DNA of 64,000 bases from NCBI RefSeq assembly GCF_005144885.1, contig NZ_CP039690.1, positions 1,364,001-1,428,000 on the forward strand. The letters run 5' to 3'. The stretch comes from Phreatobacter stygius (GTDB taxonomy: Bacteria > Pseudomonadota > Alphaproteobacteria > Rhizobiales > Phreatobacteraceae). Positions 7,855-15,799 of this stretch are shown in pieces (within the stretch, counting starts at the first letter, position 1; every line of letters starts with the position of its first letter). The position numbers and the translations under genes were made by a program. The notes under the pieces were generated by a model that did no database searches, had not been told where the DNA came from, and worked only from the letters and a program-made list of their open reading frames with translations.

Positions 7855-9018
7855 TCAGCTGCCGCCTTCCGGCACGATGGTCCAGTCGCCGTTGCGGATC
7901 TCCAGCATCCGGAAGGCGGTCAGGTCGAGGCCCATATGATCGGTCGGGCTCATGTTGACGACACCGGCCGTTCCCATGAAGCCGCGGATCTGCTCCAGCG
8001 CATCGCGGATCTTTTTCGGATCGCTGGAATTGGCCTTCTTGATCGCTTCGACCAGCAGCATCAGCCCGTCATAGGCATGGCCGCCGAAGGTCGAGACCGG
8101 TTGGCCCGAGCGCTGCTCGTAGGTCGTGCTGTAGCCGACCACCACCGCCTTTTGCGGATCGGAGTCGGGCAGCTTGGCGGCGACCAGCAGCGCCGCCGCC
8201 GGCAGGCGCACGCCGTTCGCCGCCTCGCCGGCCAGTTCGATGAACTGTTTCGAGGCGACGCCATGGCTCTGGTAGAGCGGGAACGGCACGGCGAGCTGGC
8301 GATAATTGCGCGTCACGATCGCCGGGCCCTGGCCGAAACCGGCATTGACCACCGCCTGCACGCCGGCGCGGTTGCGAATATTGGTGAGCTGCGGCGTCAT
8401 GTCGGAATCGCGCGGCCCATAGCGTTCGCTATGGGCAATGGTGATGCCGAAGCGCGGCGCCACAGCCACGCACTGGTCATGCATCGAGGCCCCGAACCCG
8501 TCCGTGCCCGAGATCATCGCAATGGTGGTCAGCCGGCGCCGCTGGATATCCTGGAAGATCTTCTCGCAGGCCATCTTGTCGGTATGCGGCGTCTTGAACA
8601 CGTAAGGGCGCACCGGATCGATGATCTGGATCGCGCCGCCGAGCGAGATGAAGGGGATGCGCGCTTCCTCGAAGATCGGGATCATCGCCATGGTGGTGCC
8701 GGTGGTCGACCCGCCGACCATGGCGACGATCTTGTCGTCCTCGACCAGGCGGGTGGCGAAGGTGCGCGCCTGGTTGGCGTCGCCGCCGTCGTCATAGATG
8801 ATCAGCTGGATGCGCTGGCCGTTGATGCCGCCCGCTGCGTTGAGCCGCTCGACATACATTTCCAGCGTCCGCTTCGACGGATCGCCGAGGAACGAGGCCG
8901 GTCCGGTCGCCGACAGCACCGCGCCGATCTTGATCTGGGCTTGAGCCGCACCGGCTGCGAGCGTGACGAGCGTCGCCGCGGCGATGCTCGTGAATATCCG
9001 TCGGGTCCAACCCGCCAT
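7855..9018 (-). CDS. Periplasmic substrate-binding protein of branched-chain-type ABC transporter
   Basis: A 387-residue type I periplasmic binding protein (LivK/Peripla_BP_6 family) with a signal peptide (MAGWTRRIFTSIAAATL to AQAQ, about residue 28). The mature start IKIGAVLSATGPASFLGDPS, and ISLGGA and GFGASMHDQ, are family hallmarks of the ligand cleft. The ATG at 9018 has a strong GGAGG upstream. It is the first gene of the transporter operon and is transcribed divergently from paaG. Homologues bind branched-chain amino acids, amides, urea or aromatic acids. Its sharing of a control region with phenylacetate genes makes an aromatic acid ligand a reasonable inference, not a demonstrated one. 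Confidence 0.87.
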   Translation of the reverse strand: MAGWTRRIFTSIAAATLVTLAAGAAQAQIKIGAVLSATGPASFLGDPSKRTLEMYVERLNAAGGINGQRIQLIIYDDGGDANQARTFATRLVEDDKIVAMVGGSTTGTTMAMIPIFEEARIPFISLGGAIQIIDPVRPYVFKTPHTDKMACEKIFQDIQRRRLTTIAMISGTDGFGASMHDQCVAVAPRFGITIAHSERYGPRDSDMTPQLTNIRNRAGVQAVVNAGFGQGPAIVTRNYRQLAVPFPLYQSHGVASKQFIELAGEAANGVRLPAAALLVAAKLPDSDPQKAVVVGYSTTYEQRSGQPVSTFGGHAYDGLMLLVEAIKKANSSDPKKIRDALEQIRGFMGTAGVVNMSPTDHMGLDLTAFRMLEIRNGDWTIVPEGGS

Positions 9019-9081
9019 GGCAGTCCTCCCTGGTTTGGTTTCCTTGATGAGGTGCTGCGGGTTCGTTTCGTCCGACCCGCG

Positions 9082-9134
9082 TTGACACCTCACGCTGTCC
9101 GCGTATTTAATTGACCAACCGCCCGGTCAGTCAA
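9082..9134. promoter_or_regulatory. Divergent promoters with TetR-type operator between the liv-type operon and paaG
   Basis: Plus strand: TTGACA (9082-9087), 18 bases, TTTAAT (9106-9111) driving paaG. Immediately downstream is an inverted repeat TGACCAACCG (9112-9121), CC, CGGTCAGTCA (9124-9133), with 8 of 10 positions paired. Minus strand: TTGACT (9134-9129) with a possible -10 at 9110-9105 driving the binding-protein gene, so the operator lies between its -35 and -10. The GACC..CGGTC core is typical of TetR-family operators; the TetR gene that ends the paaGIK operon is the likely ligand. Confidence 0.6.
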
Positions 9135-9243
9135 GTGGCAAGTCGCCTGAAAGCGAATCGCCCGGACCAACGGACGAACAAGGATCGACGTGCCCGGCAT
9201 GATGCGACGGGGCGCGCGGACGAGGAAACACCGGGAGAGGACC

Positions 9244-10041
9244 ATGGACGAGGCAACCGTGCTCGTCGATATCAGGCTGGGCTATCGCGTGCTGACGCTG
9301 AACCGGCCGGACAAGCTCAATTCCTTTACCGGTGTCATGCACCGGGCGTTGCGGGCGGCGCTCGACGATGCCGAGGCCGACAAGAGCTGCAAGGCCCTGC
9401 TGATAACAGGCGCCGGCCGCGGCTTCTGTGCCGGCCAGGATCTGGCCGACCCCGAAATCGCCGCCGAGCCCGGCGACATGCCTGACCTCGGCGAGACGCT
9501 GGAGAAGCATTACAACCCGCTGATCCGCAAGCTGAGGGCGCTGCCTCTGCCGGTCGTCTGCGCGGTCAACGGTGTCGCCGCCGGCGCCGGCGTCAGCCTG
9601 GCGCTGGCGAGCGACGTGGTCATCGCGGCGCGCTCGGCAAGCTTCGGCCAGGCTTTCGTCAAGATCGGGCTCTTGCCGGATTCGGGCGCAACCTATCTGT
9701 TGCCGCGCCTGATCGGCCCGGCCCGCGCCCGCGCCTGGGCGCTCACCGGCGACACGCTGAAGGCCGAGCAGGCCGAGACCTGGGGGCTCGTCCACAAGGT
9801 TGTCGACGACCCCATCCTGATGGCCGAGGCCGAGGCGTTCTGCCAGCGTTTCGCCGTCGCATCCCCCGCAAGCCTCGCCGCGATCAAGCGCGCCTTCGAC
9901 ATTGCCGACGGCAATGACCTCGACTCCCAGCTCGATTATGAACGCGACGAGCAACGCCGGCTCGGCCGGGGCCGCGACTATGCCGAGGGCGTCGAGGCCT
10001 TCATGGAGAAGCGCAAACCGGTGTTCGGAGGTCGCTCATGA
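9244..10041 (+). CDS. paaG: Enoyl-CoA hydratase/isomerase PaaG (ring-epoxide isomerase)
   Basis: A 265-residue crotonase-fold enzyme. In the phenylacetate pathway PaaG converts the ring-1,2-epoxide of phenylacetyl-CoA to the oxepin form and later shifts double bonds. The oxyanion-hole segments are present: GAGRGFCAGQDL (about residues 57-68) and NGVAAGAGVSLALASD (about 110-125). The start at MDEATVLVDIR is supported by GGGAGAGGA just upstream. Its stop overlaps the paaI start by ATGA. It is the first gene of paaG-paaI-paaK-tetR, and the context makes PaaG more likely than a generic enoyl-CoA hydratase. Confidence 0.87.
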   Translation: MDEATVLVDIRLGYRVLTLNRPDKLNSFTGVMHRALRAALDDAEADKSCKALLITGAGRGFCAGQDLADPEIAAEPGDMPDLGETLEKHYNPLIRKLRALPLPVVCAVNGVAAGAGVSLALASDVVIAARSASFGQAFVKIGLLPDSGATYLLPRLIGPARARAWALTGDTLKAEQAETWGLVHKVVDDPILMAEAEAFCQRFAVASPASLAAIKRAFDIADGNDLDSQLDYERDEQRRLGRGRDYAEGVEAFMEKRKPVFGGRS

Positions 10042-10493
10042 AAGAAGCTCACGCGATCAACGAAGCCGCCATCGCCAGGGCTGCGTCCGAGGCCATGTGG
10101 GTCGATGACCAGGCCAGCCGCGCGCTCGGCATGACCCTGGTCGAGACCGGTCCGGGCAGCGCCACGCTGACCATGGCGGTGACCGAGGTCATGACCAATG
10201 GCCATGGCATGTGCCATGGCGGCTACATCTTCACGCTTGCCGACAGTGCCTTCGCCTTCGCCTGCAACAGCCACAATACCCGCACCGTCGCACACCACTG
10301 CGCCGTGACCTTCGTGGCCTCGGCCAAGCTTGGCGACCTGCTGACGGCCACCGCCCGCGAGATCTCGCGCACCGGCCGCTCCGGCATCTGCGACGCGACC
10401 GTCACCGACCAGGCCGGCGGCGTCATCGCCATCTTCCGCGGCCATTCCCGCACCCTCGGCGGCGCAATCGCGCCCGACCATCCGGCCCTGTGA
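10038..10493 (+). CDS. paaI: Hydroxyphenylacetyl-CoA thioesterase PaaI
   Basis: A 151-residue hot-dog-fold thioesterase. It contains the PaaI active-site segment NGHGMCHGGYIFTLADSAFA (about residues 54-73), almost the same as in characterised PaaI. PaaI releases CoA from dead-end ring-hydroxylated phenylacetyl-CoA or spontaneous oxepin products, rescuing CoA. The start overlaps paaG (ATGA), and eight bases separate its stop from paaK. Cytosolic, tetrameric in the family. Confidence 0.92.
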   Translation: MKEAHAINEAAIARAASEAMWVDDQASRALGMTLVETGPGSATLTMAVTEVMTNGHGMCHGGYIFTLADSAFAFACNSHNTRTVAHHCAVTFVASAKLGDLLTATAREISRTGRSGICDATVTDQAGGVIAIFRGHSRTLGGAIAPDHPAL

Positions 10494-10501
10494 GGCAAGC
10501 C

Positions 10502-11812
10502 ATGCTGGACAAGACCCGCTACCAGCCGCTCGTCGATCCGATCGAACGCGCCTCGCGTGACGAGATCGCCGCCCTGCAGACCGAGCGGCTGAAATGGTCG
10601 CTGCGACACGCCTATGACAATGTCGGGGCCTATCGGCGCAAGTTCGACGAGGCCGGCGTCCACCCCGACGATTTCGGGCGGCTGGAAGACCTCGCCAAGT
10701 TCCCGTTCACCACCAAGGCCGACCTGCGCGACAATTATCCCTTCGGCATGTTCGCGGTACCGCAGGACAAGGTCGTCCGCGTCCACGCCTCGTCGGGGAC
10801 GACCGGCAAGCCGACGGTGGTCGGTTATACCCGGAACGACGTGAACACCTGGTCCGACGTAGTCGCCCGCTCGATCCGCGCGGCCGGCGGCCGGCCCGGC
10901 ATGAAGATCCATGTCGCCTACGGCTATGGCCTGTTCACCGGCGGGCTCGGCGCCCATTACGGCGCCGAAAAGCTCGGCTGCATGGTGATCCCGGTGTCGG
11001 GTGGCATGACCGAGCGCCAGGTCCAGCTGATCCAGGACTTCAAGCCCGATATCATCATGGTCACGCCGAGCTACATGCTGGCGATCCTCGACGAGTTCAA
11101 GCGCATCGGCGCCGACCCCAGGCAGACCTCGCTGAACATCGGCATCTTTGGTGCCGAACCCTGGACCAATTCCATGCGCAGCGAGATCGAGGATGCCTTC
11201 GCCATGGACGCGGTCGACATTTACGGGCTGTCCGAGGTGATGGGTCCGGGCGTCGCCAATGAATGCGTCGAGACCAAGGACGGCTTGCATATCTGGGAGG
11301 ATCATTTTTACCCGGAAGTGATCGACCGGGTGACCGGCCAGGTGCTGCCCGACGGCGAGAAGGGCGAGTTGGTCTTCACCTCGCTGACCAAGGAAGCCAT
11401 GCCGATCATCCGCTACCGCACCCGCGACCTGACCCGGCTCTTGCCCGGCACGGCGCGCTCGATGCGACGGATGGAAAAGATCACCGGCCGCTCCGACGAC
11501 ATGATGATCGTGCGCGGCGTCAACGTCTTCCCGAGCCAGATCGAGGAGAAGATCCTGACCGTGCCGGAACTGTCGGCCCATTATCTCGTGGTGCTGACCC
11601 GCCAAGACCGCCTGGACGAGATGGACATTCAGGTCGAGGCGCGGCCCGAGGCGATCGGCCCGGAGGATCGCCAACGTGCCGGCGAGCGCCTCGCCCACGC
11701 GATCAAGGAAACCATTGGCATCTCCTCGACCGTCACGGTGGTGGCGCCCGGCACGCTCGAGCGCTCGCTCGGCAAGGCCCAGCGCGTGCTCGACAAACGT
11801 CCCAGGGCTTGA
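10502..11812 (+). CDS. paaK: Phenylacetate-CoA ligase PaaK
   Basis: A 436-residue adenylate-forming ligase that activates phenylacetate with ATP and CoA, the first committed step of the pathway. The AMP-binding P-loop motif SSGTTGKPTVVGYT is near residues 97-110. YGLSEVMGPGVANEC and ITGRSDDMMIVRGVNVFPSQIE are diagnostic of PaaK, and the C-terminal Lys of SLGKAQRV is the usual catalytic lysine. The length matches the family. The ATG at 10502 follows the paaI stop closely, and the tetR gene begins three bases after its stop. Confidence 0.95.
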   Translation: MLDKTRYQPLVDPIERASRDEIAALQTERLKWSLRHAYDNVGAYRRKFDEAGVHPDDFGRLEDLAKFPFTTKADLRDNYPFGMFAVPQDKVVRVHASSGTTGKPTVVGYTRNDVNTWSDVVARSIRAAGGRPGMKIHVAYGYGLFTGGLGAHYGAEKLGCMVIPVSGGMTERQVQLIQDFKPDIIMVTPSYMLAILDEFKRIGADPRQTSLNIGIFGAEPWTNSMRSEIEDAFAMDAVDIYGLSEVMGPGVANECVETKDGLHIWEDHFYPEVIDRVTGQVLPDGEKGELVFTSLTKEAMPIIRYRTRDLTRLLPGTARSMRRMEKITGRSDDMMIVRGVNVFPSQIEEKILTVPELSAHYLVVLTRQDRLDEMDIQVEARPEAIGPEDRQRAGERLAHAIKETIGISSTVTVVAPGTLERSLGKAQRVLDKRPRA

Positions 11813-11815
11813 CCG

Positions 11816-12439
11816 ATGGCCCGTCCCCGCGCCGCCGATTACGACGACAAACGCGCCCATATCCTGCACGCATCGGCCGAGCTGTTCTCGCGCCAAGGCT
11901 ATGACCGGACCTCGATCAACGACATCGCGGGTGCGTGCGGCGTATCCAAGGCCTTGATCTATCACTATTATCCGAACAAGGAGCAATTGCTCGTCGACAT
12001 CATCCGGCGCCACCTGGCCAACCTTCTGGAGACGGTCGGGCAAGCTGCCCGCTCGGCGCCGCCGGGCGACGAGCGGCTGCGTGCCATCATTGGTGCCTTG
12101 CTCGAGGCCTATCGCGACGCCGATACCCTGCACAAGATCCAGGTCAGCGAGCTGTCGCGGCTGCCGCCGGCCCATCAGGACGAGCTGAAGGCGGTCGAGC
12201 GCGCTCTGGTCGTGCTGTTCTCCGAGGCGCTGGCCCAGGCGGTGCCACCGCTCGCCGGGCGGAGCGCACTGCTGAAACCCGTGACCATGTCGCTCTTCGG
12301 CATGCTCAACTGGCATTACATGTGGTTCCGGCCCGATGGCCCGATGACCCGCGAGGCCTATGCCGACCTCGTCACCCAGCTGATCCTGGCCGGCGCCCGG
12401 ACGGTCGCCGAGCGCGGCCAGCTGGCCGCCGCCGAGTGA
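11816..12439 (+). CDS. TetR-family regulator of the phenylacetate operon (PaaR-like)
   Basis: A 207-residue TetR-type repressor. The N-terminal helix-turn-helix spans about residues 12-60 (HASAELFSRQGYDRTSINDIA, then GVSKALIYHYYPNKEQLL), and a helical ligand-binding domain follows. It is the last gene of paaG-paaI-paaK-tetR. PaaR-type TetR regulators elsewhere respond to phenylacetyl-CoA. By position it probably represses this operon and the divergent transporter through the 9112-9133 palindrome (inference). A PaaX gene is also present in the window, so the two paa blocks may have separate regulators. A hairpin of GGTTGCGG/CCGCAACC (12514-12545) follows the gene and may end transcription. Confidence 0.82.
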   Translation: MARPRAADYDDKRAHILHASAELFSRQGYDRTSINDIAGACGVSKALIYHYYPNKEQLLVDIIRRHLANLLETVGQAARSAPPGDERLRAIIGALLEAYRDADTLHKIQVSELSRLPPAHQDELKAVERALVVLFSEALAQAVPPLAGRSALLKPVTMSLFGMLNWHYMWFRPDGPMTREAYADLVTQLILAGARTVAERGQLAAAE

Positions 12440-12579
12440 GCCGCTCAGGGCATCCTGCCCGTTGCTTCGGCCAGGTGACCACCCAAGCCGGCATTGCTCG
12501 GCTCGGCCCGCAGGGTTGCGGGGCGCGCGGCCATCCGCCGCAACCGTGAGGCGAGCCATATCGCCCGCGGGGAATCCGG

Positions 12580-12585
12580 GCTAGC
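12580..12585. repeat. Left copy of 6-bp target site duplication (GCTAGC)
   Basis: GCTAGC directly abuts the left end (TGTTT) of the IS element, and the same hexamer abuts the right end at 13603-13608. It fits NCTAGN, the known target and duplication of IS481-type elements. Confidence 0.85.
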
Positions 12586-13602
12586 TGTTTGATCCCGGGC
12601 TTTGATGGTGCAATCTCGATGCAGGAATCGAGGGACGCGCTATGGGCCAGGTTCTCCACGGGAGCGCCACGACGACTGAGGCGGTCCGTCGAGCGATACA
12701 ACATAGTCAAGAGAGCCTGAGGGCTCTGTCTAAGCGCTACGGGATTAACCAGAAGACGGTCGCGAAGTGGAAGAAGCGGACCTCGGTGACCGATGTGCCG
12801 ACCGGGCCGAAGAACCCGACTTCGACAGTGCTGACGATTGAGGAAGAGGCCGTGATCGTCGCCTTCCGGAAGCATACTTTGCTGCCGCTCGACGACTGCC
12901 TCTATGCGCTACAGCCGACGATCCCGACGCTGACGCGGTCATCCCTGCACCGCTGCCTGCAGCGTCACGGGATCAGCCGCCTGCCCGAGGTCGAAGGCGA
13001 GAAGCCGGCGAAGACGAAGTTCAAATCCTATCCGATCGGCTTCTTCCACATCGATATCGCCGAGGTGCAGACCGCTGAGGGCAAGCTGTACCTCTATGTC
13101 GCCATCGATCGCACGAGCAAATTCGCCGTCGTACAGATCGTCAGGAAGACGGGGCGGACCTCCGCGTCAGCCTTCCTCTCGGCCTTGATCGAGGCCGTCC
13201 CCTACAAGATCCATACCGTTCTCACCGACAACGGCATCCAGTTCACCTTCCCGCCACGGTATGCCGATGGTCCGACGGCGCGCTACGTGACGCACATGTT
13301 CGGCATGCGCTGCCAGGAGAACGGCATCGAGCACCGCCTCACCAAGGTGAAGCACCCTTGGACGAACGGCCAGGTCGAGCGCATGAACCGCACCATCAAA
13401 GAAGCCACCGTCAAGCGTTACCACTACGACAGCCACCGGCAGTTCGAAGCGCATCTCGCCGACTTCGTCAGCGCCTACAATTTCGGGCGGAGGCTGAAGA
13501 CCCTCAAGGGCCTCACACCCTACGAATTCATCTGCAAACTCTGGACAACAGAGCCTCAACGATTCAGGCTCGATCCACTCCATCAAATGCCGGGACTAAA
13601 CA
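12586..13602 (+). mobile_element. Intact IS481-family insertion sequence (1017 bp)
   Basis: The termini are inverted repeats: the left end 12586-12608 begins TGTTTGATCCCGGG, and the right end 13580-13602 read inward begins TGTTTAGTCCCGGC; 19 of 23 positions match. Flanking GCTAGC duplications (12580-12585, 13603-13608) mark a clean insertion. Inside is one full transposase gene. The element sits between the paa tetR gene and a desaturase gene, and interrupts no recognisable coding sequence. Intact ends, an intact gene and a perfect duplication suggest a recent insertion. Confidence 0.92.
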
Positions 13603-13607
13603 GCTAG
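12642..13607 (+). CDS. IS481-family transposase
   Basis: A 321-residue DDE transposase. The N-terminal helix-turn-helix (about residues 12-45) includes LRALSKRYGINQKTVAKWKK. The catalytic core has FFHIDIAEV (first Asp), VLTDNGIQF (second Asp) and WTNGQVERMNRTIKEATV (Glu), an intact triad. The reading frame is undamaged. Its last codons run through the right inverted repeat, and the TAG stop (13605-13607) lies in the duplicated target GCTAGC rather than in the element. AGGGA precedes the ATG. Probably active, though this is not shown. Confidence 0.92.
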   Translation: MGQVLHGSATTTEAVRRAIQHSQESLRALSKRYGINQKTVAKWKKRTSVTDVPTGPKNPTSTVLTIEEEAVIVAFRKHTLLPLDDCLYALQPTIPTLTRSSLHRCLQRHGISRLPEVEGEKPAKTKFKSYPIGFFHIDIAEVQTAEGKLYLYVAIDRTSKFAVVQIVRKTGRTSASAFLSALIEAVPYKIHTVLTDNGIQFTFPPRYADGPTARYVTHMFGMRCQENGIEHRLTKVKHPWTNGQVERMNRTIKEATVKRYHYDSHRQFEAHLADFVSAYNFGRRLKTLKGLTPYEFICKLWTTEPQRFRLDPLHQMPGLNS

Positions 13608-13608
13608 C
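13603..13608. repeat. Right copy of 6-bp target site duplication (GCTAGC)
   Basis: Identical to 12580-12585 and directly adjacent to the right inverted repeat. Its TAG is the in-frame stop of the transposase gene. Confidence 0.85.
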
Positions 13609-13664
13609 CTGCTCGGACTGACAGATGATCGGGTCGGGAGCGGACACCGGCTCCGCAGCAAAGA

Positions 13665-13691
13665 CGGATTAGCCGCCCATGCGGCAATCCG
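13665..13691 (+). other. Stable hairpin immediately upstream of the desaturase start
   Basis: CGGATT-A-GCCGC, loop CCAT, GCGGC-AATCCG: an 11-bp stem with one bulged A. It ends 10 bases before the desaturase ATG, beside the GGGG ribosome-binding element (13693-13696). It could limit translation initiation or be a left-over terminator stem; no T-run follows. Confidence 0.5.
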
Positions 13692-13701
13692 CGGGGCAAG
13701 C

Positions 13702-14709
13702 ATGCACGGCACGACGCTGACGACCGGCAAACCGAAACAGTCTGGCTTCTATCATTCGATCTCCGCGGAACCCCACGCCAGCCGCACCAAGGCGATCCTG
13801 AAGGCTCATCCGGAAATCCGGGCGCTGATCGGCCGCAATCCCTGGACCGCCGCGGTCATGGTCAGCCATGTCGCGGCGCAGATTCTCGTTGCCATCGGCT
13901 TTGGCCATCTAGGCCTCGACTGGTGGTGGGCGGCGCTCGGCGTGGGCTGGCTGTTCGGCGCCTTCATGAACCACAACCTATTCATCGTCATTCACGAGGC
14001 GACCCACAATCTGGTGTTGCGCTCGCGCAACGCCAACAAGCTGATCGCCATCATCGCGGACCTGCCCAATTGCTTGCCCACGGCAATGAATTTTCGCGCC
14101 TTCCACCTTCAGCACCATGCCTTCCAGGGCGACATGGAGCGCGATGCCGACCTGCCCTCCGCGTGGGAGGCCCGTCTGGTCGGTCATTCGGTCTTCGGCA
14201 AGGTACTTTGGCTGTTCCTGTTTCCGCTGTTCCAGGGCGCCCACGCGCTGCGCGTGTCGAGGCTTGCGCCGCGCGACGGCTGGGCGCTTGCCAATATGGC
14301 CGCGACCGTGGTCTTCGTCGTCACCATGGGCTGGTTCGCCGGCGCCAATGCGCTGGTCTATCTCATCGCCTCATTCTGGTTCGCCATTGGCCTGCATCCG
14401 CTGGGCGGCCGCTGGATCCAGGAACATTACACCCTCGATCCCGAACAGGAGACCGGCAGCTATTATGGTGGCCTGAACCGGGTCTCGATGAATATCGGCT
14501 ATCACAACGAACACCACGACTTTCCGTCGGTGCCCTGGAACCGGCTGCCCGAGATCACCCGCATCGCGCCGGAATTCTACCTGACCCTGGTCAGCCACCA
14601 GTCCTGGACGCGGCTGCTCTGGGAGTTTTTTACCGACCCACGCTATTCGCTGCATTCGCGCGTGACCCGAGATCCGAGCCCGGGCCGCGGCGGCAGCCCT
14701 CAGGCATAG
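13702..14709 (+). CDS. Fatty acid desaturase resembling sphingolipid (dihydroceramide) delta-4 desaturase
   Basis: A 335-residue membrane desaturase with four hydrophobic stretches. It has the three histidine boxes that bind the di-iron centre: HEATH (about residue 98), HLQHH (about 135) and HNEHH (about 270). Residues SYYGGLNRVSMNIGYHNEHH, then DFPSVPWNRLPEI, are very like the C-terminal part of eukaryotic DES/DEGS enzymes, which insert the 4,5-trans double bond in dihydroceramide. The length matches (about 320-335), but the N-terminal DES lipid motif is not evident. It would act at the inner membrane. The gene lies between the IS and paaE, and its last 10 bases overlap the paaE 3' end on the other strand. 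No sphingolipid synthesis genes are in the window, so the substrate is inferred by homology. Confidence 0.78.
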   Translation: MHGTTLTTGKPKQSGFYHSISAEPHASRTKAILKAHPEIRALIGRNPWTAAVMVSHVAAQILVAIGFGHLGLDWWWAALGVGWLFGAFMNHNLFIVIHEATHNLVLRSRNANKLIAIIADLPNCLPTAMNFRAFHLQHHAFQGDMERDADLPSAWEARLVGHSVFGKVLWLFLFPLFQGAHALRVSRLAPRDGWALANMAATVVFVVTMGWFAGANALVYLIASFWFAIGLHPLGGRWIQEHYTLDPEQETGSYYGGLNRVSMNIGYHNEHHDFPSVPWNRLPEITRIAPEFYLTLVSHQSWTRLLWEFFTDPRYSLHSRVTRDPSPGRGGSPQA

Positions 14710-15788
14710 TCGAAATCGACGCTGACGGCTGACGTGCCGGATGTCGCCCGGCTCTGGCAGGTGAGCACGAAACCCGCTTCGATTTCCCAGGGTTCCAGCG
14801 AGAAGTTCTGGTCCATCGCCACCGCGCCTTCGACCAGCTTGGCGCGGCAGGTGCAGCACATGCCGCCCTTGCAGGAGTAAGGCAGGTCGAGCCCATGGCG
14901 GATCGCCGCCTCGACCACCGTCTCGGTCGGATCCATGGCGATGCTGTGCAATGCACCGTCGAGCCGGATCGACAGGGGCAGGCCGTTGGAAAGATCGGGC
15001 TTGCGCACCACTGTCGGGGCCTGCCGGCTGCCCGCGGTGGCGAACAGTTCGGAATGGATATGGTCATGCGCGATGCCGAGCGCTTCCAGCGTCTCGCGCG
15101 CCTCCTGGATCATCGCCTGCGGCCCGCACAGGAAGGCCTGATCGACGGTGCCGCCGTGCAATCCGTGCAGCACGAAAGTCCGGATCTTGGCGGCATCGAT
15201 CCGGCCATGGCTCACCGGGAAGTCGGAGGCCTCGCGGGACAGCACATGGTGCACCGAGAAGCGGCCGAGGAAGCTGTCCTTCAGGTCTTCCAGCGCGGTC
15301 TTGAAGATGATCGATGCGGCGCTGCGATTGCCGTAGATCAGCACGAGGCGGCTCGCCGGTTCGCGCGTCAGCACGGTGCGGATGATCGACATGACCGGCG
15401 TGATGCCCGAACCGCAGGCGATCGCCAGATAGACCCGCGGCTCCAGGGGATCGAGCGGCGTGGTGAACCGGCCCATCGGGGTCATCACCTCGATCGGGTC
15501 GCCGACCCTCAGCATCTCGTTGGCGAAGGTCGAGAAGCGGCCGCCGTCGACCCGCTTCACCGCCACGCGCAGATCGTCGTCGTCGATGCCGGTGCAGATC
15601 GAATAAGACCGGCGCAACTCCTCGCCCTCGATGGCCGTCTTCAGCGTCAGATATTGGCCGTGCTCGAAATGATAAGCCGGCTTCAGGTCGTCGGGCACGG
15701 CGAAGGCGATCGACACCGTGTCCTGGGTCTCGCGCCGGATATCGCTGACCACAAGGCGATGGAAATGGGGGGCATGGGCAGGGGTCAT
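14700..15788 (-). CDS. paaE: Phenylacetyl-CoA epoxidase reductase subunit PaaE
   Basis: A 362-residue flavin/iron-sulfur reductase that passes electrons from NADPH to the PaaABC oxygenase. An FAD-binding ferredoxin-reductase module occupies about residues 10-240, with RRSYSIC for flavin and ACGSGITPVMSI for nucleotide. A C-terminal plant-type 2Fe-2S domain has YSCKGGMCCTCRAKLVEG and a distal Cys in LTCQSR. The length matches E. coli PaaE. It begins 11 bases after the paaD stop and is the last gene of paaABCDE. Confidence 0.93.
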   Translation of the reverse strand: MTPAHAPHFHRLVVSDIRRETQDTVSIAFAVPDDLKPAYHFEHGQYLTLKTAIEGEELRRSYSICTGIDDDDLRVAVKRVDGGRFSTFANEMLRVGDPIEVMTPMGRFTTPLDPLEPRVYLAIACGSGITPVMSIIRTVLTREPASRLVLIYGNRSAASIIFKTALEDLKDSFLGRFSVHHVLSREASDFPVSHGRIDAAKIRTFVLHGLHGGTVDQAFLCGPQAMIQEARETLEALGIAHDHIHSELFATAGSRQAPTVVRKPDLSNGLPLSIRLDGALHSIAMDPTETVVEAAIRHGLDLPYSCKGGMCCTCRAKLVEGAVAMDQNFSLEPWEIEAGFVLTCQSRATSGTSAVSVDFDYA

Positions 15789-15799
15789 CGTCGGCGCCC

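Noticed and set aside
12514-12545. Terminator for the paa tetR gene (GGTTGCGG/CCGCAACC)
   Set aside because: Stem of eight pairs with a 16-base loop and no T-run; too weak to list as a separate feature.
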